A DNA stretch of 64,000 nt from JAICMB01 sp035295125 (GTDB taxonomy: Bacteria; Acidobacteriota; Terriglobia; Bryobacterales; Bryobacteraceae): contig DATGJP010000079.1 of NCBI GenBank assembly GCA_035295125.1, positions 1 through 64,000 on the forward strand, in the 5' to 3' direction. Positions 23,438 to 31,752 of this stretch are shown here, piece after piece (within the stretch, counting starts at the first letter, position 1; every line of letters begins with the position of its first letter). The position numbers and the translations under genes were made by a program. The notes beneath the pieces were generated by a model. That model did no database searches. It was not told the DNA's origin and was given only the letters and a program-made list of their open reading frames with translations.

Positions 23438-25000
23438 ATGGCAGAGGCAGCACTAGGAACCCCGGCCGTTGCTCGCGCTTCGGCCAACGTTGCTCAACTG
23501 GAATTCGATTACCTGGACCGCTTTGGCGTCTACCCCCGGCTCCACTTCGAAGATCGCAGCTTCACGAATCTCCAAGAATTGAATTACGCGAGCAGCCTGG
23601 CCCGCGTTCTCAAAGATCACGGCGTCGTCGCCGGCGATCGTGTGGTCATCGTAATGCCCAATCTGCCGGAGCTGACCGCGGCGTTCCAAGCCGTTTGGAC
23701 CATCGGTGCGGTAGTGATGCCGGTGATGCCGCAGTGGACCGCCAAGGAGATCGGTTATCTCCTTCGCAACTCCGAAGCAAAGGCCGTTTTTACCGTGCCG
23801 GCTCTTGCTCCGCGCATTGCCGAGGCCGCGGAAGGTATCTCTTCGCTAAAGCACATACTGGTCTTTGGCGCGACCGACATTCCCGCCGCGGAGAACATTC
23901 TGCCGCGACTGGCGCGTGCCGATGCACCCGAACCGCCCGTTTTTCGCGCCCCCAACGACATGGCCATGCTCCTCTATACATCGGGGACGATGGCCAAACC
24001 CAAGGGTGTAATGATCACGCATGAGAACATCGCCGCCGCCCTCGAATTTGCGGATGCCCGGAACAGGAACATCAAGCCTGCCCCGATGCTGCATGCGCTT
24101 CCGCTCACTCATGTGTTCGGCGTGATCATGCTGAACCTGGCAAATCGCTGGGGTTTTCCTTCGGTGCTGCTGCGACAGTTTGATCCCGTCAAAGCTTTCG
24201 AATCGATAGAGAAACATCAAATCGGGTATTTGCCCATGGTGCCGACCATGCTGGTCTACATGCTGCATCACCCCGAGCGCGAGCGATTCAACACCTCCAG
24301 TCTGTTCCGCATCACCACCGGCGGCGCAGGCCTCCCCGAGCAGTTGCGCGTCAGCTTCCAGAAGGTGTTCCCGAGCTGCCGGGTCGAGAATGCGTACGGC
24401 TTGACTGAGTCGTTTGCGGTGACCAGCGGCATCAATCCGGAGATGGAGTATCGGCCTGGTTCGGCCGGTCCGGCGCTTCCTGGCATTGATATTCGCATCG
24501 TCGACAACGACGGCCAGGCGCTCCCGCCCCGAACGAGCGGAGAGATTTGGATCAGCGGCCGTCATATTTCCCCGGGGTACTGGCAGGATTCGGAAGCAAC
24601 CCGCGAGACCTTCGGCGGAGGCTGGCTGCACTCGGGAGACGTCGGTTTCCTCGACGAAGACGGCTACCTTTATATCACCGACCGGAAGAAGGACCTGATC
24701 ATCAAAGGAGGGGAGAACATATCGCCCCGCGAGATCGAGGAAGCTCTATACCAGCACCCTTCCGTTGCCGAGGCCGCCGTGGTCGGCATACCTGATCCGG
24801 ACCTGGGCGAGAATATTTGCGCCGTGGTTCAATTGAAGCCGGGCGCTATAGCTGGTGAAGACGACATTAAGGAACATGTGGCGCGCTTTGTGACGAAGTT
24901 CAAAGTGCCCGCGAAGGTCGTTTTTGAGCCGGCGCTACCTAAAAACAGCAACGGCAAAATTGCCAAACGCCAGCTTCGCCAGCAACTGGCATCGTCATAA
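23438..25000 (+). CDS. Acyl-CoA synthetase / AMP-dependent ligase
   Basis: A 520-residue adenylate-forming enzyme. The ATP-binding P-loop is LLYTSGTMAKPKGVMITHEN (about 178-197). The later motifs are also present: YGLTE, GEIWISGRHISPGYW, LHSGDVGFLDEDGYLYITDRKKDLIIKGGENISPREIE split over about 380-430, and a C-terminal lysine in LPKNSNGKIAKRQL. It activates a carboxylic acid, probably a medium- or long-chain fatty acid, to its CoA thioester. The ATG at 23438 follows GGAAGGACTAC; the longer ORF start lies inside the SDR gene and is rejected. Confidence 0.88.
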   Translation: MAEAALGTPAVARASANVAQLEFDYLDRFGVYPRLHFEDRSFTNLQELNYASSLARVLKDHGVVAGDRVVIVMPNLPELTAAFQAVWTIGAVVMPVMPQWTAKEIGYLLRNSEAKAVFTVPALAPRIAEAAEGISSLKHILVFGATDIPAAENILPRLARADAPEPPVFRAPNDMAMLLYTSGTMAKPKGVMITHENIAAALEFADARNRNIKPAPMLHALPLTHVFGVIMLNLANRWGFPSVLLRQFDPVKAFESIEKHQIGYLPMVPTMLVYMLHHPERERFNTSSLFRITTGGAGLPEQLRVSFQKVFPSCRVENAYGLTESFAVTSGINPEMEYRPGSAGPALPGIDIRIVDNDGQALPPRTSGEIWISGRHISPGYWQDSEATRETFGGGWLHSGDVGFLDEDGYLYITDRKKDLIIKGGENISPREIEEALYQHPSVAEAAVVGIPDPDLGENICAVVQLKPGAIAGEDDIKEHVARFVTKFKVPAKVVFEPALPKNSNGKIAKRQLRQQLASS

Positions 25001-25060
25001 CGTCGAAGTGTATTACACAGACTCTGACTCTTCGCATTCCGCGGCGATTTGGAGGAGGTT

Positions 25061-25133
25061 GGAAGGATGGAGCAGGCATTCAGCCTGCCTTTGGACTTCA
25101 CCGAGAATGGACAGGCGAAGCCGCCTGCGCCAA
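25061..25133. repeat. REP-like palindromic pair, copy B
   Basis: Left unit GGAGCAGGC-ATTCA-GCCTGCC, a spacer CTTTGGACTTCACCGAGAA, and right unit ACAGGCGAAGCCGCCTGCGCCA. It sits between the convergent acyl-CoA ligase and amidase genes and may serve as a bidirectional terminator. Confidence 0.75.
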
Positions 25134-25143
25134 ACTCTCAGGT

Positions 25144-26625
25144 TTATCGGCTTTGCGCAACCTGAAAATGGCTCAGCGTCCCAGCGTAAGACGATAGGCC
25201 CTTATACAACGCCTCGGCAATCTTCTGCCGGTAATCCGGCCGTCGCATGAGTACCTCATCGTGAGGATTGCTGATAAATCCAATCTCAGCCAGCACCGAA
25301 GGCATGGACGCCCCGATCAAAACGATAAAAGGGGCCTTTCTCACGCCGCGATCCCGGGCATGCCCTGCATTATGCACCGTGGATGAGTACAACGAGCTCT
25401 GAATTCTGGAAGCAAATTCCCGCGACTCGTCCACCTTGTCCTTCAGCGCAATCTTTTGCACCAGGTCCTGCAGATCGTAAATGGATTTCTCCGACGTTGC
25501 ATTCTCACGCGCCGCCACTTCGAGAGCCGTCTTGGAAGTCGTGAAGTTCAGGTAATACGTCTCGATACCGGTCGCCGTGCGCAAGCTTGACGAATTCGCG
25601 TGAATCGATAAAAACAAGTCCGCTTTATTGCGATTGGCAATCTCGGTCCGCTGCTCCAGAGGAACAAACGTATCGTCCGACCGCGTGTAAATGACCTCGC
25701 TGCCCATGCGCTGTTCGATCAGGGCGCCGAGGCGCTTGGCGACGTCCAACACCAGGTCCTTCTCCTGCATTCCACCTGGACCGGAGCTGCCGGCATCGTG
25801 CCCCCCATGTCCGGCATCGATGACGATACGTCGAATCTTGAGCCCCAGGGCGCGAATCATCGACTCATCGCGCGCGCTCGTGCGTGCCGGAAGTCCGACC
25901 TCCTCATGGGACGTAACAGTAGCAGGAGCGGTAACGGAAGCGGTGAGCGCCGGAACCGGAGCGTTGACCGGCGCCGCGGGAGGTGGCGGCGCGGGACGCA
26001 TCATGCGAGCCGATGTTCCCGTGCTCCCGAGCTTACTCAACGGATCGACTTTTGGTAACCCCAGGCGTGCTTCGTTGGGCGACGCCGGCTCCAGTACCGC
26101 CGCAGTCACACGCGGAACTTCGCGCTGAGGGAGTTCCGTGTTGGTCGGTGGACGAAAAACGCGCGCCGATGAACTGTCCGTACTAACCGGCGTCGCCTCA
26201 ATCGGCTTGATTCCGGTGCTGCCGGGCCGGCGCAGCTCAATAATGAGCCGGTCCGGATTCTCGAGCTGCGACGTAATGAATTCCGACTGGCCCGCAAGAT
26301 CGAGCACCACGCGCGTGACCCCGTGTTGCGTCTCCGCGACGCGAATCTGCCGGACAAACTGATCTCCCACGACAAAGGTGTTGATGCCCTTGTGCCCCAG
26401 GTCGGGTTTCACGTCGGAAATATCGAAAAACAACCGCTCGGGATTATCGAGGCGGTCGTATTTAAAGTGAAAAGGCCCGGATCCCTCGACGGCGATGCGC
26501 GTCACATCGGCGAGCGACCAGAAGCGAACCGCAGTAATCGTCTCCTGGGCTTGCGCACCGGCGAATGTCAACAAGACCCCTCCGATGCTGGAAACCACCC
26601 ACCGCGCCGCGAGGAGATTCTTCAT
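25144..26625 (-). CDS. amiC: N-acetylmuramoyl-L-alanine amidase with AMIN domain
   Basis: A 493-residue periplasmic cell-wall amidase. It has a signal peptide (about 1-26), an AMIN domain (about 30-135, ITAVRFWSLADVTRIAVEGS onward) for septal targeting, a Pro/Ala-rich linker (about 140-255) and an Amidase_3 catalytic domain (about 260-485). Zinc ligands are visible in VIDAGHGGHDAG, the Glu of GMQEKDLVLD and the His of LFLSIHANSS. It cleaves the bond between MurNAc and the stem peptide during cell separation. The lytic transglycosylase gene lies just upstream on the same strand, with a 12-bp gap. Confidence 0.9.
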   Translation of the reverse strand: MKNLLAARWVVSSIGGVLLTFAGAQAQETITAVRFWSLADVTRIAVEGSGPFHFKYDRLDNPERLFFDISDVKPDLGHKGINTFVVGDQFVRQIRVAETQHGVTRVVLDLAGQSEFITSQLENPDRLIIELRRPGSTGIKPIEATPVSTDSSSARVFRPPTNTELPQREVPRVTAAVLEPASPNEARLGLPKVDPLSKLGSTGTSARMMRPAPPPPAAPVNAPVPALTASVTAPATVTSHEEVGLPARTSARDESMIRALGLKIRRIVIDAGHGGHDAGSSGPGGMQEKDLVLDVAKRLGALIEQRMGSEVIYTRSDDTFVPLEQRTEIANRNKADLFLSIHANSSSLRTATGIETYYLNFTTSKTALEVAARENATSEKSIYDLQDLVQKIALKDKVDESREFASRIQSSLYSSTVHNAGHARDRGVRKAPFIVLIGASMPSVLAEIGFISNPHDEVLMRRPDYRQKIAEALYKGLSSYAGTLSHFQVAQSR

Positions 26626-26637
26626 ACCGCTCCGTTT

Positions 26638-27303
26638 TTACTGCGTCGTCAGATGCAGCCTGCCTTCACTATCCGTGTATTGCCGAACCGGTGCGAATTC
26701 CGGCTTCAGAGGAGCCGCCACAGCAGCCTTATTCTTATCGTCGGCGGCGCGCTTCGCCTTGCCATACCGCTTCCCGACTTCCGAGACGTAATTCTTCGTT
26801 TCGGTGTAGGGCGGAACATCGTTATATTTGGACACCGCGCCCTCGCCCGCGTTATAAGCAGCGATGGCCAGCCGGTCGTCCTTGAATGTCTCCTGCAGGA
26901 ACTTCAAATACTTCACGCCACCCTTGATGTTTTCCTTCGGGTCGAACGCATCGTTCACGCCGAACCTCCGCGCCGTTGCCGGCATCAACTGCATCAAGCC
27001 GGAGGCGCCTTTCGGCGAAACCGCGTGCGGATTGTAGTTGCTCTCCACTTGAATCACGGAGTCGACGAGCTCCGGACTGACCGCGTATTCCTTCGCCGTC
27101 GCTTCCACGAGTTCTTTGACGTTACGATCCGGAACGGAGGTTGCACGCCGTACGGCTCTCGGCACCACCGCGATGGTTTGAATCGCCTGCCCTGTGCGCG
27201 GATCCACTCTGGTCACCGGCACAACTTTCGACGGCGGCTCCATCGATGCCGCGGAAGCGATCGACGGTGAGAGCAGCACGGCCATGATCAAACAAGAGCG
27301 CAT
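26638..27303 (-). CDS. Lytic transglycosylase (SLT domain)
   Basis: A 221-residue exported murein lyase with signal peptide (about 1-18). The SLT domain spans about 65-185, with the catalytic Glu in VIQVESNYNPHAVSPKGASG followed by LMQLMPATA and the LAIAAYNAGEGAV motif. The C-terminus (KPEFAPVRQYTDSEGRLHLT) resembles the DUF4124-like tail of some Slt proteins. It cuts MurNAc-GlcNAc bonds. Co-transcription with amiC suggests joint action in septum splitting or turnover. Confidence 0.9.
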   Translation of the reverse strand: MRSCLIMAVLLSPSIASAASMEPPSKVVPVTRVDPRTGQAIQTIAVVPRAVRRATSVPDRNVKELVEATAKEYAVSPELVDSVIQVESNYNPHAVSPKGASGLMQLMPATARRFGVNDAFDPKENIKGGVKYLKFLQETFKDDRLAIAAYNAGEGAVSKYNDVPPYTETKNYVSEVGKRYGKAKRAADDKNKAAVAAPLKPEFAPVRQYTDSEGRLHLTTQ

Positions 27304-27441
27304 GCGATTGTTTTATCCGATTATAACCGGAAATGCCTTTCGAAAAGTAGCCCGCTGGCGGAGCACATAGGGCCGTCGGTTCCCCCTGCCGGAAAAATTA
27401 CACCAAAAAGGCGTTTCTGACCGCAATGTTACCATGCTTAC

Positions 27442-27999
27442 ATGTCGCGCGCCGGATTCGTGCTCGTGGGCGGCAAAAGCTCCCGCATGGGCCGCGACAA
27501 AGCCCTGCTGCCCTTCGGCGGGAAAGTCCTCGCGCAGCACATCGCGACTCTGGTCCAGGCAGCCGCCGGCTCCTCGACCCTGATCGGCGACCCGGAGCGC
27601 TACGCCGTGCTCGGCTACCCGGTTCGAGCCGATCTTTACCCCCGCTGCGGCCCGATTGGCGGCATTGCCACCGCTCTCCGAATCACCACCGCCGACTGGA
27701 ACCTTGTCGTGGCGTGTGACATGCCGGCTTTGACAGCAGCCGTCCTCAACATAATGCTGCAGAAACTCGACCAGACCGACGCGGACTGCATCGTTCCGAC
27801 CGGCATCAGTGGCCCGGAGCCGGTCTGCGCGGTCTACCATCGCCGCTCACTTCCGCATCTCGAGCAGGCCATGCGCGATGGACGGCTTAAAATGAGAGAG
27901 GTGATCCTCGATCTAAAGCCGGAACTCGTTCCCGTTCCAGATCCTACCGTTTTCGCCAACCTCAACACTCCAGACGACTTACTCACCCTTCAAGCCTGA
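27442..27999 (+). CDS. mobA: Molybdenum cofactor guanylyltransferase
   Basis: A 185-residue nucleotidyltransferase. The signature LVGGKSSRMGRDKALLPFGG (about 8-27) is the MobA GTP-binding loop; YPRCGPIGGIATAL and VACDMPALT match further family motifs. MobA links GMP to molybdopterin to form the bis-MGD cofactor. It is slightly short at the C-terminus but complete. Its stop overlaps the start of the MlaF-like gene by one base (TGATG), so the two are coupled, though no functional link is known. No clear Shine-Dalgarno. Confidence 0.85.
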   Translation: MSRAGFVLVGGKSSRMGRDKALLPFGGKVLAQHIATLVQAAAGSSTLIGDPERYAVLGYPVRADLYPRCGPIGGIATALRITTADWNLVVACDMPALTAAVLNIMLQKLDQTDADCIVPTGISGPEPVCAVYHRRSLPHLEQAMRDGRLKMREVILDLKPELVPVPDPTVFANLNTPDDLLTLQA

Positions 28000-28754
28000 T
28001 GCCCGAACGCATCTCCCACTACATTGAGTTCCGCCACGTATACAAGACGTTCGATTACCCCGTTTTAGTCGACGTCAACTTCTACTTAGATGCCGGCGAG
28101 ACGCTGGCGATCATCGGACGCAGCGGCGTCGGCAAATCGGTCAGTCTCGGCCACATTATGGGCTTCATCAAACCCGACGACGGCCGCGTGATCGTTTCCT
28201 ACCAGGACATCACCGATTTCACGGAAGCCGAGCTGCGCACGATTCGCAAACGCGTCACCATGGTTTTCCAGTCCGGGGCACTCTTCGACTCCATGACCGT
28301 GGGCGAGAACATCCTCTTCTCGCTGGAACTTCGTGAAGACTACAACGAGGCGAACAAGGAAGAGGTGGTAGACGGTCTGCTCCGCATGGTGGACCTGAAC
28401 GAATACAAAGACGTCTACCCCGCCGACCTCTCGACCGGTTACAAGCGCGCCGTGGCGATCGCACGTGCGCTGGCCGCACAGCCCGAATGCATTCTGTACG
28501 ACGAGCCCACCACGATGGTCGATCCCATTATGTCCGACCATCTCGGAAACCTCATGCTGCGTCTCAAGAAGGAGCTGCGCCTCACCTCTGTCGTCGTGAC
28601 GCATGACCTCGACCTGATGCGCAAAGTGGCCGACCGCGTGGTGTTCCTACACGAAGGTCATGCCATCTATGCCGGCCCGATTGGCGGACTGGAGCATGAC
28701 GATCACCCGATCATCAAAGAGTTCCTGGCGATGGATCGCATGGAACTGACTTGA
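27999..28754 (+). CDS. MlaF-like ABC transporter ATP-binding protein, orphan
   Basis: A 251-residue ATPase of the MlaF/Ttg2A group that drives phospholipid transport between inner and outer membranes. It has Walker A GRSGVGKS (about 39-46), Q-loop VFQSGALFDSMT, Walker B ILYDEPTT and H-loop VVTHDL. Two motifs are altered: the signature reads LSTGYKRAVAIARAL instead of LSGGxxxR, and the D-loop reads MVDP instead of GLDP. No MlaE permease or MlaD substrate-binding gene is adjacent, so the partners must be encoded elsewhere. It is coupled to mobA by TGATG. Confidence 0.85.
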   Translation: MPERISHYIEFRHVYKTFDYPVLVDVNFYLDAGETLAIIGRSGVGKSVSLGHIMGFIKPDDGRVIVSYQDITDFTEAELRTIRKRVTMVFQSGALFDSMTVGENILFSLELREDYNEANKEEVVDGLLRMVDLNEYKDVYPADLSTGYKRAVAIARALAAQPECILYDEPTTMVDPIMSDHLGNLMLRLKKELRLTSVVVTHDLDLMRKVADRVVFLHEGHAIYAGPIGGLEHDDHPIIKEFLAMDRMELT

Positions 28755-28780
28755 GAAAAATTAAAAGCGCGAAAGTATCT

Positions 28781-28835
28781 GGAAGGGGTGAAGCAGGCGG
28801 TTCCGCCTGCCATGGGAGCTCACCGAGTCGCCAAA
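28781..28835. repeat. REP-like palindrome, copy C (single unit)
   Basis: GGAAGGGGTGAAGCAGGCGG followed by TTCCGCCTGCC, then the CACCGAG spacer motif shared with copy B. It sits between the MlaF-like gene and the GH3 gene. Confidence 0.7.
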
Positions 28836-28869
28836 AGCGGAATAATGTAAATTGACAACAGCCAATCCC

Positions 28870-31752
28870 ATGTCCCCGCGGATATTTCTGCGCCTTCGCG
28901 TGATCCAATTCGCGGCACCGTTCGTGTTGCTCGCGACTTTTCAGGCCCGTTCCCAGCCCGCCACCCCGGCCATCAGCAAAATCTCCAACGCTGCCAGCTT
29001 CAACTCTTCCGTCGCACCCGGAAGCATTGCCGCAATCGTCGGCAATCTCACCGGAGCGAGCACCGCGCCCGATCTCGCGGTTCTGTTCAACGGTGCGACA
29101 TCCGCACCCTTGCTCTTCGTCTCCGACACCCAAATCAACATCCAAATTCCCTGGGAATTATCCGGACAATCGCAAGTTGCTCTGACGGTCACCATCAATG
29201 GACAGACCAGCGACGCGCAGCCCGTCGACCTGATCGCATACGCTCCTGGCATCTTCAACACCAACGGCCAGGGCTCCATCGTCGATGAGTCGAACCGGCT
29301 TGTCGATTCCACGAATCCAGCAACTCCCGGAAGCACTATCGTCATCATCTACTGCACGGGTCTCGGAAGCGTCTCCAACACGCCCGCAACCGGTCAGGCA
29401 ACACCGATCCTGGTGCCCTCGCCCACCAGGGCGGTTCCTAGCGTTACGATTGGCGGTGTTCCCGCGCAAATATTCTTCTCCGGACTTGCGCCGGGCTTTA
29501 CCGGCGAATATAAGATCAGCGCGAGAGTGCCCTCCAACACGCCCCCTGGAACAGCCGTGCCGGTGACCATCGCGATGGCCGGCTTTACCTCCAACGTCGC
29601 GACGATAAACGTACAACCACGCGACCCGAAGCTGGATTCCGACGAGCGCGCCACGCAATTGGTAGCGCAGATGACCCAGGATGAGAAGATCCAACTCCTC
29701 GAGGGCATCTCGACCACCCCTGATTATTTCGGCGGACCTATCCCGCGGGGCGCTGCAGGGTTCACTCCTGCGATTCCGCGGCTCGGCATTCCGGCCCTCT
29801 ACCTTGCCGATGGACCGACCGGCGCAGGCGACAGTATCGGACCTGCGACGGCATTACCATCGTCGATGGCAAGCGCCGCGGGGTGGGACCTGAATGGGGC
29901 TTACCAATACGGCCGCGTGATCGGCGCGGAACTACGCGCCTACGGCATCAACGTCAATCTCGGCGGTAACGTCAACCTGACCGGCCGCGAACCGCGTGAC
30001 GGACGCACTTTCGAGACGAAGGGCGAAGATCCCGTCCTCGCGGGCAGAATCGGAGCCGCCCACATTCGCGGCGTGCAGGACCAGCACGTCATCGGCGGCA
30101 TCAAGCACTTCGCTTTGAACGACCAGGAGAGCGGCCGCACAACCGCCGACGCACAAATCGACGAACGTGGCGCCCGCGAATCGGACCTGCTGGCCTTCGA
30201 GATCGGGATCAAAGACTCCAACGTCCAGTCCGTCATGTGCGCGTACAACCAGATCAATGAAGTGTACTCCTGCGAGAATCCACACCTGCTGAATGACGTC
30301 CTGAAGCATGATTGGGGCTTTCCCGGCTTCGTTATGTCCGACTGGTGGGCAACCCACAGCCTGACTGCCGCGGTTCTGGCGGGCCTCGACCAGGAAATGC
30401 CGAATCAGACCTGGTTCGGCGGCCTCAAGAACGCCGTGCAGAACGGACAGATCCCGCAATCGCGCCTCGACGACATGGCGCATCGCGTAGTGCGCGCCAT
30501 GAGCGAAGTAGGTTTGCTCGATTATCCCGAAGCCCTCGGTCCCATCGACAAGGCTACCGACCAGGCCATCGCGCAGCAGACCGAAGAGCAGGGCGCAGTG
30601 CTCCTGAAAAATGACGGCGGACAACTGCCGCTCGACCCCGCAGCGGTGAAATCAATCGCAATCATCGGCGCCCACGCGGATGTTGCCGTATTGTCAGGCG
30701 GCGGCTCGGCGCAGGTCTATCCGACGGGCGCGTATCTGTCCGAAGGGACTCCGTGCCCGCCTTGCTGGGCGCCTCTCATTTGGGATCCTTCCTCGCCGCT
30801 CAACGCCATTCAAGCCATCGCTCAAGGCGCCACGGTGAGTTTCGATAACGGTTCAGACCCGTCGAGCGCCGCCGTAGTGGCGGGATCTTCGCAGGTCGCC
30901 ATCGTCTTCCTCAATCAATGGACCAGCGAAGGAATGGATCTCGACAGCTTAAGCTTCGTCGATCTGCGGAAGTCTCCACCCGCCGGCGAAGATGCGCTGG
31001 TCACCGCCGTTGCTGCCGCCAATCCGAATACGATCGTGGTCCTCGAAAATGGCGGTCCGATGGTAATGCCGTGGCTCGCTAACGTCCCCGCAGTCCTTGA
31101 AGCCTGGTATCCCGGCCAGAAAGGCGGCGAAGCGATCGCAAACCTCCTCTTTGGCGTCGTGAACCCATCGGGCAAACTGCCAATGACGTTTCCCGCAAGC
31201 GTGACCGACCTGCCCCGGCCGGTCATTCCCCAACCTCCCAACGCAACCGATATTTTCCCGGTTAACTACTCGGAAGGCCTTTTGGTCGGCTACAAGTGGT
31301 ACGACTCGCAGGGCCTCACCCCGCTCTTCCCCTTCGGTTTCGGGCTCTCGTACACAACCTTCTCGATAGCGAATCCGCAGATTACCGGGGGGAACGCCGG
31401 TTTCCAGGTGAATTTCGATCTGCAAAACACCGGATCGCGCACGGGGGCCGAGGTGGCCCAGGTCTATCTCGGTTTTCTCCCCGGAACCGGCGAACCGCCG
31501 AAACGGCTGCTCGGATGGCAGAAGGTCCAACTCGATCCGGGCGCACTGCAACACGTATCGATTCCAGTCAACCTCGCCGACTCGTCGCATCCCATGGGTT
31601 ACTGGGACACTTCTGCGAACGACTGGCTTGTTGCACTCGGCGATTATGAGGTCTATCTCGGAACAAGCAGTGGCGCACTCCAGGTGATTGGAGTGATTCG
31701 GGCATCTCAAGGGGACATGACGTTTGCACCGCCGTCCAAGCCATCGAGGTAA
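28870..31752 (+). CDS. Exported GH3 glycosidase with N-terminal Solibacter-type (TIGR03437-like) domain
   Basis: A 960-residue secreted enzyme. A signal peptide (about 1-28) is followed by a domain of about 225 residues resembling TIGR03437, with NAASFNSSVAPGSIAAIVG, VLFNGATSAPLLFVSDTQIN, IQIPWELSGQSQV and YAPGIFNTNGQGS. Then come the GH3 N-terminal barrel (from about 265), with the nucleophile Asp491 in VMSDWWATHS, a GH3 C-terminal domain (QTEEQGAVLLKNDGGQLPL onward) and a fibronectin III-like C-terminal domain (EVAQVYLGFLPG). GH3 enzymes of this layout are beta-glucosidases or beta-xylosidases. TIGR03437 is usually at protein C-termini, so its N-terminal position is unusual. The ATG at 28870 is preferred over the TTG at 28852. 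Confidence 0.88.
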   Translation: MSPRIFLRLRVIQFAAPFVLLATFQARSQPATPAISKISNAASFNSSVAPGSIAAIVGNLTGASTAPDLAVLFNGATSAPLLFVSDTQINIQIPWELSGQSQVALTVTINGQTSDAQPVDLIAYAPGIFNTNGQGSIVDESNRLVDSTNPATPGSTIVIIYCTGLGSVSNTPATGQATPILVPSPTRAVPSVTIGGVPAQIFFSGLAPGFTGEYKISARVPSNTPPGTAVPVTIAMAGFTSNVATINVQPRDPKLDSDERATQLVAQMTQDEKIQLLEGISTTPDYFGGPIPRGAAGFTPAIPRLGIPALYLADGPTGAGDSIGPATALPSSMASAAGWDLNGAYQYGRVIGAELRAYGINVNLGGNVNLTGREPRDGRTFETKGEDPVLAGRIGAAHIRGVQDQHVIGGIKHFALNDQESGRTTADAQIDERGARESDLLAFEIGIKDSNVQSVMCAYNQINEVYSCENPHLLNDVLKHDWGFPGFVMSDWWATHSLTAAVLAGLDQEMPNQTWFGGLKNAVQNGQIPQSRLDDMAHRVVRAMSEVGLLDYPEALGPIDKATDQAIAQQTEEQGAVLLKNDGGQLPLDPAAVKSIAIIGAHADVAVLSGGGSAQVYPTGAYLSEGTPCPPCWAPLIWDPSSPLNAIQAIAQGATVSFDNGSDPSSAAVVAGSSQVAIVFLNQWTSEGMDLDSLSFVDLRKSPPAGEDALVTAVAAANPNTIVVLENGGPMVMPWLANVPAVLEAWYPGQKGGEAIANLLFGVVNPSGKLPMTFPASVTDLPRPVIPQPPNATDIFPVNYSEGLLVGYKWYDSQGLTPLFPFGFGLSYTTFSIANPQITGGNAGFQVNFDLQNTGSRTGAEVAQVYLGFLPGTGEPPKRLLGWQKVQLDPGALQHVSIPVNLADSSHPMGYWDTSANDWLVALGDYEVYLGTSSGALQVIGVIRASQGDMTFAPPSKPSR

